NCBI RefSeq assembly: GCF_043235035.1
Contig: NZ_JAZAQF010000021.1
Span: forward strand, 1-64,000
Direction: 5' to 3'
DNA: 64,000 nucleotides
Source of the DNA: CACIAM-69d sp001698445
GTDB lineage: Bacteria > Cyanobacteriota > Cyanobacteriia > CACIAM-69d
Translations under genes and position numbers: made by a program
Notes under the pieces: model-generated
Databases searched by the model: none
What the model saw: only the letters and a program-made list of their open reading frames with translations
Told to the model about the DNA's origin: nothing
In this document: in pieces, positions 35,366 to 42,303 of the stretch
How positions within the stretch are numbered: the first letter of the stretch is position 1
Layout of the letters: every line of letters begins with the position of its first letter

Positions 35366-35626
35366 TTACTTTGCCAGGCGGACGGCATACCACTGCAAGA
35401 ATCGATCGGGGCCCAAGTCCAGCTCGCAGGCTTCTTCAATGAGCGATCGCACCCGCGCTTCTGTGGTGGCCAACCGTTGCAAGTCACGCGGCAGGCGATC
35501 GCCCAAGGATTCCACCACGCCGGTCAGTTTTTCGCGCAACTCCTCCACGGACAAAATCACTTCGGGTTGATTGGTTTCGAGCACGACAAAATATTCATTT
35601 TCTTGGTACAGCATTGCATCAGCCAT
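35366..35626 (-). CDS. CRR7-like protein (chlororespiratory reduction 7 family)
   Basis: An 86-residue soluble protein: MADAMLYQENEYFVVLETNQPEVILSVEELREKL then LPRDLQRLATTEARVRSLIEEACELDLGPDRFLQWYAVRL. The pattern, especially the C-terminal LQWYAVRL, matches what I know of cyanobacterial CRR7-family proteins, whose plant relative is needed for chloroplast NDH-1 accumulation. The cyanobacterial function is not established. The gene lies just downstream of chlG on the same strand, separated by about 150 bp with two palindromic elements. Confidence 0.75.
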   Translation of the reverse strand: MADAMLYQENEYFVVLETNQPEVILSVEELREKLTGVVESLGDRLPRDLQRLATTEARVRSLIEEACELDLGPDRFLQWYAVRLAK

Positions 35627-35679
35627 CGATCGCTTCTCCTATTCAGAAAAACTGCGTGTAAATGACCCCAAAATATAGA

Positions 35680-35704
35680 GGGCGCACGGCGGTGCGCCCC
35701 TACT
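35680..35704. repeat. Palindromic repeat, family B copy 1
   Basis: GGGCGCAC-GGCG-GTGCGCCC followed by CCTAC. A second copy with compensating changes lies upstream of chlG at 36877. Confidence 0.85.
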
Positions 35705-35726
35705 TATACTTCCAAAACACTTAGGG

Positions 35727-35746
35727 CAAGGAGCTTAAGCCCCTTG
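35727..35746. repeat. Palindromic repeat, family A copy 4
   Basis: CAAGGAGCTTAAGCCCCTTG, one mismatch from a perfect palindrome, 30 bp beyond the chlG stop. Confidence 0.85.
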
Positions 35747-35776
35747 TCTGGTGATGGCTTGGATCGGTGATTAACC

Positions 35777-36778
35777 CTAAATTCCCGCGTGGCCCATCGC
35801 CAAACCAGCTACCAACATCCCCAACACCAAAAAGGGCTGAGCACTGGCTTGATATTTCACATCATTCTTCAGCGGATCGCGTAGGAAATACATATCCTGG
35901 AACACGATTTGCGGAATGATCAATAGACCCAAAATTGAGGCGTATAAATTCTCATGCAGGCTGACCAAATAGCCCGCAATGCCGATTTGGAACGTGTCGA
36001 TCATGGCCACACAAATCCAAGCGGCCGTGCCAATGCCGAACATCACAGGCAGCGACTTCAGACCCAAGGTGCGATCGCCCTCCACGCTCTTGAAGTCATT
36101 AACGATCGCAATGCCCAAGCCCGCCAAACTATAAATCAGCGTCACCACCGCCACCGTCGGCGTGAGCGTGCCAAACAGCGCTTGGCCCGCCCACCAAGGC
36201 AGAGCAATATAGCTTGCGCCGAGGGCATAGTTACCAAGCCAGCCATTTTGCTTCAGCTTCAGGGGCGGCGCGGAATAGATATAGGAGACGATCGAACCAC
36301 CGATCGCTAAGGCCGTGATGATCGGGAATTCGTGACCCGACCAGCGATCGAGGATGTAGGCTACACCGATGCCCCCGAACAGCAATACCAAAATTTGCGT
36401 CACCACCTGCGGAATCGAAATTGCGCCGGAGGGAATCGGGCGATAGGGTTCGTTGATCGCGTCAATTTCCCGATCGTAGTAGTCGTTGATCGTTTGGGTG
36501 TAGCCCGTCAGCAACGGCCCCGACATCAACATACAGAGCGCCGATTTCAGGAAGTTCTCCAGCGTCCATTCATAGTGCCCCGAGGAAGCCGCCCCACAGA
36601 CCACGCCCCAAATTAGGGGAATCCAGGTGATCGGCTTCATCAATTGCAGGCGAATTTTCCAAATATTGGTTTCCCCGCTGGCAGCTCCCTTCATCCCCAG
36701 CATTTGCCGGGCCTTGGAGCCGCTATCTTCGGCGGGGGTGGGCGTTTCGATCGCCTCGGTGTTGGGTTCGGTGGTCAT
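35777..36778 (-). CDS. chlG: Chlorophyll synthase
   Basis: UbiA-type prenyltransferase that esterifies chlorophyllide with phytyl or geranylgeranyl diphosphate in the thylakoid membrane. From ATG 36778 the protein has 333 residues: a 40-residue polar N-terminus, then about nine helices. The first Asp motif is NDYYDREIDAINEPYRPIPSG; the second is NDFKSVEGDRTLGLKSLPV. A longer frame (50 more residues) exists but that part is encoded by palindrome-family DNA and is unlikely to be real. The gene is bracketed by family B palindromes. Confidence 0.97.
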   Translation of the reverse strand: MTTEPNTEAIETPTPAEDSGSKARQMLGMKGAASGETNIWKIRLQLMKPITWIPLIWGVVCGAASSGHYEWTLENFLKSALCMLMSGPLLTGYTQTINDYYDREIDAINEPYRPIPSGAISIPQVVTQILVLLFGGIGVAYILDRWSGHEFPIITALAIGGSIVSYIYSAPPLKLKQNGWLGNYALGASYIALPWWAGQALFGTLTPTVAVVTLIYSLAGLGIAIVNDFKSVEGDRTLGLKSLPVMFGIGTAAWICVAMIDTFQIGIAGYLVSLHENLYASILGLLIIPQIVFQDMYFLRDPLKNDVKYQASAQPFLVLGMLVAGLAMGHAGI

Positions 36779-36876
36779 GGTTCGATCGATGGGTTGGATC
36801 TTGCTTGTCGTTGGGAGCCATGGTATCGCGTCTGCTCTCCGTCCGGGTCTTTGCCTCGCAGATCTCGCGTATCGGA

Positions 36877-36901
36877 GGGCGCATGGCGATGCGCCCCTAC
36901 G
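36877..36901. repeat. Palindromic repeat, family B copy 2
   Basis: GGGCGCAT-GGCG-ATGCGCCC followed by CCTAC. Relative to copy 1, a C-G pair is replaced by a T-A pair, preserving the stem. Confidence 0.85.
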
Positions 36902-37087
36902 GGAATCGATCGGGTTTGTCCGTTGCACTGCTGTTTGTTGGCTAGACGATCGGGGGCATTTCAGCCCAACAAGGCCGTAATTTGACCCAGCAAGCCATTG
37001 ATAGCACTCGATAGGCTGGGAATAATTAGGGATAGGGTTTTGAAGAAGCTAATCGATTTGTCGGCGGCTTCTTTATCGCAGAAAAAT

Positions 37088-37281
37088 CGTAGGGTGCATG
37101 GGAGCAAGGCCCAATGGTTACGAAACGCTGCATTTGTTCTCCCATGCACCGAAAATTGATCGCCACCCAACCGATCGGGAATCGTCGTTGCAAACTTGAC
37201 GGGTGGCGGTGCATGGGAAATGAATGGGGATTGTTATGGCCTGCCAAGCGTTCTCCCATGCACCCTACGGGCGTTTCGTAA
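37088..37281. repeat. Nested inverted-repeat (foldback) element
   Basis: Outer 17-bp arms CGTAGGGTGCATGGGAG (37088) and CTCCCATGCACCCTACG (37253) are perfect. The words TTACGAAACGC (37118) and GCGTTTCGTAA (37271) are also inverted, as are CCCATGCACC (37141) and GGTGCATGGG (37208). The result is four copies of the 10-bp core. Confidence 0.9.
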
Positions 37282-37336
37282 GGGAAAAGGGATGCCGCTA
37301 GTATAAGCAACCCACTCAAGGCCCGTCTCTCTTGGG

Positions 37337-37918
37337 TTAGCCCCGCTCCGTTGACGCAGCACCCGCCAGCCAGCCAAAGAGCCGATCGCCCGTCAAATTG
37401 AGATCCAAGTCCGGCAACACCGGCAACCGATCGCCCCCGGCCAGTTCCACCGGAGCGCGATCGGGCAAAAACACCACCACCACCCGATCGCGCGGCAACA
37501 CCAACCATCCCAACTGGCTGCCATGGGCCAAACAATGGGTGAGATTCCGAATCACACGGGTTTCGCCCTGGGCCGGCGACAAAATTTCGATCGCCCAAGC
37601 CGGAGCAAACTCAATCCCTTCAGCAATCACGATTCCTTGGGAGTCGATCGGCAACTCAGCGGTTTTCAACACCGACAAATCAGGCACGATCGACCGATCG
37701 CCAAAGGTGCAACGCAACTCCGGCAACGCTTCCCAACCGGAAGCGATCGCATTAATCGCCACCGCCAACCGAATTTGCAGCCGACGATGTTGAACTCCGG
37801 GCATCGGTTTTTGCTGGGCTAGGCGATCGCGAAATTCCCAAGCGGGCGATTCGTCAATCTCCGGCCGCCGCAAAAAGTCCGCCAGGGTCAACGCAGGGGT
37901 GATGGTGGGTAGCGCCAT
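37337..37918 (-). CDS. Uma2-family restriction endonuclease-like protein (DUF820)
   Basis: A 193-residue PD-(D/E)XK-fold protein of the family massively expanded in cyanobacteria. Typical sequence: LTLADFLRRPEIDESPAWEFRDRLAQQKPMPGVQHRRLQ, then VPDLSVLK and IEFAPAWAIEILSPAQGETRVIRNLTHCLAHGSQLGWLV. The candidate nuclease residues are the Asp of VPDL and the Glu of WAIEIL; the usual Lys is not obvious. Biological role is unknown for the family. ATG 37918 is chosen over a GTG at 37924. Confidence 0.85.
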   Translation of the reverse strand: MALPTITPALTLADFLRRPEIDESPAWEFRDRLAQQKPMPGVQHRRLQIRLAVAINAIASGWEALPELRCTFGDRSIVPDLSVLKTAELPIDSQGIVIAEGIEFAPAWAIEILSPAQGETRVIRNLTHCLAHGSQLGWLVLPRDRVVVVFLPDRAPVELAGGDRLPVLPDLDLNLTGDRLFGWLAGAASTERG

Positions 37919-37985
37919 GGCCACATTGCCTCCAGGGGGTCAGCCGATCCCATTGTCTTGCACGATCGAGGGGTGGGGGCTGAGC

Positions 37986-39092
37986 TTAAAAGGAAATGAT
38001 CAAGTAGCGATCGCTGAATTTTGCGCCCTTCACCGATCGCCCGGCCAGGGACGGCGGCAAGAAGATGTTGCGGCGTTGTTCACCCGCTTCGATCGTCACC
38101 TCCGGCCCCGATTGGGTCAGGTGGATTTGTTCCTTGGTGAAGCCCGGCAAAAACAGCTTCACCTGTTGGGTGGCCAAGTCGATTTCGATCGGGCGGGGAG
38201 CCTGCTGGGCCAAGGTGGCAAAATCCGGCATCAGCGGGATCAGCGCATCCCAGTTCGGGATGGTGGTTTGCTCAGGAATTGCCGTCACGGTCAGGGGCTT
38301 GAAGTCTGAGCCGATCGCCCCTGGATCGCTCGATCGATTCAAAAACAACCCGCCTACGGTTAAGCCCGCCTGTTGCGCGCTGCCCCACAGATATTGAGCC
38401 AGGGCCTGCGAAACTGGATCGCCATTGGCCACCAGCCAGCCCGCCACGCGACGCGGATCGGCCAGTAGGTTTCGTCCCCCGTCAAGTAGGGCTTGAAACT
38501 CACCGAGGGGCCCTTCCCACGGCGTGCTAGACAGATTCGTGGTGCTCAACACCGCCATGGAAATCGGCTGCACAAAGGGCGAAATCGCCTTGGCAAAGTC
38601 CGACTCGGCCACCACCTTTTGGAAGCGGCGCACATACCAAGACAAAACCTCCGGCGCGCCGATGGTTAGCAGGGTGGCTCGATCGCTGTTGCCGTCATAG
38701 ACGATCGCGTCGTAATTTCCCGATGCTTCGTATTGCCGCAAGGTGTTCAACGTCAGCGCCCGATCCATCCCCGGCAACACGGCCAGTTCTTCGCCGTAAA
38801 CATTGCGGAAAAAGGGTTGGCGCAAATATTCCGACTCTAGGCGCTTAATTTCATCCCAACCCCGTTCCAGCAGGGTGGTGGCGGCCGGTTGCACGGCCCA
38901 AAGATTAGAGCCGATCGCCTGGGGATCCGAGCCGATCGCCCCCGTTCCCAACATCATGCCCAGGGTAGGCCCCGCATCTTGCCCAAACAGCAGCACCCGC
39001 TTGCCTCGGTTGGCCAGGGCCATCGCCGCCGCGATCGCCAGGGTCGATCGCCCCGATCCCCCTTTTCCCAACAGCGTCAGCGTGAAAGCCAC
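37986..39092 (-). CDS. Get3d/ArsA-like ATPase with alpha-crystallin-like C-terminus
   Basis: A 368-residue SIMIBI ATPase. The P-loop is GKGGSGRST near residue 9: the second lysine of the usual GKGGVGKT is an arginine. DGNSDRATL is the switch region. The C-terminal 55 residues (FLPGFTKEQIHLTQSGPEVTIEAGEQRRNIFLPPSLAG) resemble an alpha-crystallin/HSP20 sheet, as in the Get3d proteins of phototrophs. Its cargo is unknown; tail-anchored or other membrane proteins are candidates. The GTG start at 39092 is supported by GAGGAG seven bases upstream. Confidence 0.8.
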   Translation of the reverse strand: MAFTLTLLGKGGSGRSTLAIAAAMALANRGKRVLLFGQDAGPTLGMMLGTGAIGSDPQAIGSNLWAVQPAATTLLERGWDEIKRLESEYLRQPFFRNVYGEELAVLPGMDRALTLNTLRQYEASGNYDAIVYDGNSDRATLLTIGAPEVLSWYVRRFQKVVAESDFAKAISPFVQPISMAVLSTTNLSSTPWEGPLGEFQALLDGGRNLLADPRRVAGWLVANGDPVSQALAQYLWGSAQQAGLTVGGLFLNRSSDPGAIGSDFKPLTVTAIPEQTTIPNWDALIPLMPDFATLAQQAPRPIEIDLATQQVKLFLPGFTKEQIHLTQSGPEVTIEAGEQRRNIFLPPSLAGRSVKGAKFSDRYLIISF

Positions 39093-39153
39093 GATCGCAC
39101 TCCTCTAGCGTTGTCGCCCCCCATTGTGCCAACGATTGCCGACCGGCGTGTAT

Positions 39154-39585
39154 TTACTGGCGCATCTCGCCCAAAATTTCGATCACCCGTTGAATTTCTG
39201 TTTTTAGGCCGGTGACATCTGTTTTCAGAGCGGTGATGTCACTTTGCATCTGATCCATGCGGGCAAAGCTAGCGGCTTGGAGTTGATCGATGCGGGCAAA
39301 GGTTTGGTCAAATAAGCCCAGAAACGTATCGGTGCGATCGTCTACGATCTGCTCCAGTTGGGTGATCCGGTTATTTAACCCTTCAATGGCCTGTTGCAGG
39401 CCGTTGATCGCCAAGCGTAATTCCCCGATCGCCTGCGTATTCGCGGCCGTCAGTTCGGCGAGGTGGCTAAACCGCTGATTCCAATCAAAGGACTGCTGCG
39501 TGGTGACGCTGGCCAGGGTGGTGACGTTGATCGTCAGTTGCTGGAGCTGGGCTTCGAGAGTGTTGAGGCGAGTTTCGGTGGTCAT
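39154..39585 (-). CDS. Coiled-coil protein
   Basis: A 143-residue protein that is almost entirely heptad-patterned helix: TRLNTLEAQLQQLTINVTTL, LRLAINGLQQAIEGLNNRITQLEQIV, FARIDQLQAASFARMDQMQSDITALKTDVTGLKTEIQRVIEIL. It contains no catalytic motif or membrane segment. Similar repeat coiled coils are common beside cyanobacterial genes, but I cannot assign a function. It lies about 60 bp upstream of the Get3d-like gene on the same strand and may be co-transcribed. Confidence 0.65.
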   Translation of the reverse strand: MTTETRLNTLEAQLQQLTINVTTLASVTTQQSFDWNQRFSHLAELTAANTQAIGELRLAINGLQQAIEGLNNRITQLEQIVDDRTDTFLGLFDQTFARIDQLQAASFARMDQMQSDITALKTDVTGLKTEIQRVIEILGEMRQ

Positions 39586-39716
39586 GGGGCGATCGGGGCT
39601 GGGGCGAGGTCGCTACCCACAGCCTAGCAAGTTCTTGTGGGGCAGTGTGGGGGCGATGGTTCTTGGCAGCCAGATAGTAGATACAAAATCATTGGCCCAA
39701 TAATTTTGGGATCAAA

Positions 39717-39749
39717 TGAAAACGCCAGCGGAATAACTCCCACTGGCGT
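39717..39749 (-). terminator. Terminator of petP
   Basis: On the minus strand ACGCCAG-N14-CTGGCGT is followed by TTTTCATTT, about 20 bp after the petP stop. Confidence 0.85.
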
Positions 39750-39767
39750 AATTTATTCACTCGTTGC

Positions 39768-39971
39768 TTAGACCGCTTCGAGTTCGTCTTCAAAAAACCA
39801 AGTTGCCAAACCACCCGTAAACTCAACGACAACGCCGATGCCGCTGCCGTCAACCATTTTGTATTCCTTAACCGTACCGACCGGATTTTGTTTAATTTTT
39901 TCAACCATCGCGGTGGACATGCGATCGCGAATCCGGCGCACTTTGACGCGCTGACCTAGCTCAATCACCAC
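39768..39971 (-). CDS. petP: Cytochrome b6f subunit PetP (DUF2862)
   Basis: A 67-residue peripheral, SH3-like protein: VIELGQRVKVRRIRDRMST then GTVKEYKMVDGSGIGVVVEFTGGLATWFFEDELEAV. It matches the cyanobacterial PetP family (Synechocystis Ssr2998), a cytoplasmic-side subunit that modulates b6f-dependent electron flow. It starts with GTG (39971 or the adjacent GTG 39968). The own terminator and spacing suggest a monocistronic unit. Confidence 0.85.
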   Translation of the reverse strand: MVIELGQRVKVRRIRDRMSTAMVEKIKQNPVGTVKEYKMVDGSGIGVVVEFTGGLATWFFEDELEAV

Positions 39972-40099
39972 TGGAACCGTCTCTAGTAAACTGAATCCAC
40001 AGCTAATAAGACTACTGCATTTTGACCCGATCGCCGCGCTTGAGAGATTTGGAGAGAAGACAGCGATCGGGCAATCGGGTTTTGCCTCTTCACAACGGC

Positions 40100-40639
40100 T
40101 CAGTCAACCAGTTCCAGTCCAGCGGCATTGCGGTAGCGCTCCATGATCCGCTTTTCGGGGTCAATGCCCTCAAAGGTGGGCGGCAACCAAACCCGTGCCA
40201 ACAGAATCAGGGTCAAAACCAACAGAAATGCACCCGTGGCCAAGAGTTGCTGCCAGGGCACTTCCAACACCCCCCGCACGATCGACTCTCGAAGCACGGA
40301 AACGATCGCCACTTCCACAGCCACCCCGATCGATACGCGCTGTTCTTGCAAGTAAATGATCAGCAACCGGAACATTTCCACCAAAATCAGCACCGATAGA
40401 ATGTCCGCCGTAATCAGGTGAAAGTTGGGGGGTTCCAGCAGGGAGATGAAAATGACGCGCAGTTGCACCACCATCACGCCAAATAGGCCCAGGCAAAGGG
40501 ACACGGCGATCGCGTCTTGCACCCGTTCCAACACCCAGACCAGACGCGATCGAAATCCGCCGGTTTCCGTGGGGCGATCGCTAGTAGGCAATAACCGAAC
40601 CGTGGGCAATCGACGGGAGGGAACTGAGGACAGGTTCAT
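40100..40639 (-). CDS. PsiE-like membrane protein
   Basis: A 179-residue protein with about four membrane helices (about 42-65, 80-100, 108-125, 135-155), of the phosphate-starvation-inducible PsiE family: ADILSVLILVEMFRLLIIYLQEQRVSIGVAVEVAIVSVLRESIVRGV. The charged N-terminus (about 40 residues) is variable. The family's function is unknown; phosphate regulation is known for the E. coli member only and is not shown here. Confidence 0.8.
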   Translation of the reverse strand: MNLSSVPSRRLPTVRLLPTSDRPTETGGFRSRLVWVLERVQDAIAVSLCLGLFGVMVVQLRVIFISLLEPPNFHLITADILSVLILVEMFRLLIIYLQEQRVSIGVAVEVAIVSVLRESIVRGVLEVPWQQLLATGAFLLVLTLILLARVWLPPTFEGIDPEKRIMERYRNAAGLELVD

Positions 40640-40825
40640 GGCGATTTCTCCGGCTTGCTGCGGGTTGCTCTTATTTTGATTATGTGAATCTTATAAATCA
40701 ACCCATTATTTATTTGTATTACTTATATTGATGCACCTGCTCAGACCACCGGGGCCAAGGTTCATCGCAATCGCGTAGTTTGATCTGTGGCTATTCACGG
40801 CTGTCCACCTTCCCTCCTCCGCCCT

Positions 40826-41626
40826 ATGCTCGCCAAACGGATCGTTCCCTGCCTCGATGTCAAAGCCGGCCGCGTCGTCAAGGGCGTGAACTTTGTGAAT
40901 CTGCAAGATGCGGGCGATCCAGTGGAGCTGGCCAGGGCTTACGATCGCGCCGGGGCCGATGAGCTGGTGTTTTTGGACATCACGGCCACCCACGAAGATC
41001 GCGGGATCATTTTTGATGTGGTTTACAAAACCGCCGAGCAGGTGTTCATTCCCCTGACCGTGGGCGGCGGCATCAGTGACTTAGAAACGATTAAAAAACT
41101 GTTACGAGCCGGAGCCGACAAAATTAGCATCAACTCTTCGGCGGTGCGGGATCCAGACTTGATCGATCGCGCCAGTGCCCGGTTTGGTAACCAATGCATT
41201 GTGGTGGCGATCGATGCGCGCCGCCGCCCTGGAACCGGCGCGAATGGTGTGCCCAGCGCCTGGGATGTTTATGTGCGCGGCGGCCGGGAAAACACGGGTT
41301 TGGATGCGATCGCCTGGGCCGAAGAGGTGGTGCGGCGCGGCGCGGGAGAATTGCTGGTGACCAGCATGGACGCGGACGGAACCCAGGCGGGCTATGACCT
41401 GGAGCTGACCCGGACGATCGCCGATCGCGTGGCCGTGCCGGTGATTGCCTCCGGGGGCGCGGGCAACTGCCAACATATCCGCGAAGCCCTGACCGAAGGC
41501 AAGGCCGAAGCCGCCCTGCTCGCTTCCTTGTTACATTACGGTCAACTCAGCATTGACGAGATTAAGACCGATTTGCAGCAAGCGGGCTTGCCAGTGCGTC
41601 ACACTGGGGCGATCGCAACTCTGTAG
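40826..41626 (+). CDS. hisF: Imidazole glycerol phosphate synthase cyclase subunit
   Basis: TIM-barrel subunit that, with HisH glutaminase, makes imidazole glycerol phosphate and AICAR in histidine synthesis. 266 residues from ATG 40826: MLAKRIVPCLDVKAGRVVKGVNF contains the catalytic first Asp (CLDV); the second is in VVAIDARRRPG. TVGGGISDLE, DKISINSSAV and VIASGGAGNCQHI are conserved phosphate loops. Confidence 0.97.
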   Translation: MLAKRIVPCLDVKAGRVVKGVNFVNLQDAGDPVELARAYDRAGADELVFLDITATHEDRGIIFDVVYKTAEQVFIPLTVGGGISDLETIKKLLRAGADKISINSSAVRDPDLIDRASARFGNQCIVVAIDARRRPGTGANGVPSAWDVYVRGGRENTGLDAIAWAEEVVRRGAGELLVTSMDADGTQAGYDLELTRTIADRVAVPVIASGGAGNCQHIREALTEGKAEAALLASLLHYGQLSIDEIKTDLQQAGLPVRHTGAIATL

Positions 41627-41721
41627 AAAACCTTAGGAAACGATAAATTGCTGGCAGATTGTCAAGATTTCCTTTACAATACGTAAAAACACACTCATAA
41701 ATCTTGATCTGCACTCTGTCC

Positions 41722-42021
41722 ATGGTTGTCGTTCTGCTGCTGGCGATCGCCCTAGTAGCTTGGTCATTGCACCTGATGCAACAGGCCCTCAGCAACAAGG
41801 AGTTTTCGCTGATGCTGGCCGGAACCCTCGTTGCTTCAGCAGCGGCAGCCCTGGTGGTGGTCTACTTCCTGGGCAACAGTTCGCTGCGCTACTTGCTCTC
41901 GGTCGATCGCAATGCCTATGCCACCTATAACGTGCCCGTCACCGCTAGCGATCCCTTAGCCGGGATGCGCCAATCCGCCATCCTCGCCGACTGGGATCGG
42001 TTGGTGGAGCCTCTGCAATAG
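41722..42021 (+). CDS. Small two-helix membrane protein
   Basis: A 99-residue protein: MVVVLLLAIALVAWSLHLMQQAL (helix 1), FSLMLAGTLVASAAAALVVVYFLG (helix 2), then a 40-residue polar tail. I do not recognise a family. ATG 41722 places the first residues directly in the helix. It stands about 95 bp after hisF and is followed by a strong terminator, so it may be the last gene of a hisF transcript. Confidence 0.6.
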   Translation: MVVVLLLAIALVAWSLHLMQQALSNKEFSLMLAGTLVASAAAALVVVYFLGNSSLRYLLSVDRNAYATYNVPVTASDPLAGMRQSAILADWDRLVEPLQ

Positions 42022-42127
42022 CAGGACGGTTCCGCCGGTTCTCTGTTTTTTCGCACCCAAAGTGATTGATCACCAAAGATTGATCATCAAAACTGACCCG
42101 CAATTCAGTTGCAGTCAAACAAACGAG

Positions 42128-42181
42128 ATCGGCTAGACCTGAGGCAATACAACCGGTCTAGCCGATTTTGTTTTGTTTTTT
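42128..42181 (+). terminator. Strong rho-independent terminator
   Basis: Perfect 12-bp stem ATCGGCTAGACC/GGTCTAGCCGAT with a 15-base loop, followed by TTTGTTTTGTTTTTT. Serves the plus-strand genes before it. Confidence 0.93.
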
Positions 42182-42303
42182 GGGTTTCGAGTTTTTTGGG
42201 TTTCGCGCTTCCCGAGGTAGCGCTTCAGTGGAACTTCAGTCCCGTTGTTTGCCGATCGGGGGCGCTGACCAGGCGATCGCTCCAATTGCTCCAGGTACTA
42301 TTC

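Larger units (their letters stand above)
36779..37336. other. Spacer upstream of chlG dominated by repeat elements
   Basis: No credible gene. Contains family B copy 2 (36877-36901) and a nested foldback (37088-37281). The chlG promoter should lie in 36779-37080. Confidence 0.6.

Noticed and set aside
36779..36928. N-terminal 50-residue extension of ChlG
   Set aside because: Encoded by palindromic repeat DNA and absent from other chlorophyll synthases as I know them; ATG 36778 gives the canonical protein.
37088..37281. Full insertion sequence
   Set aside because: Inverted repeats are present but there is no transposase reading frame, so only a foldback or MITE-like element is supported.
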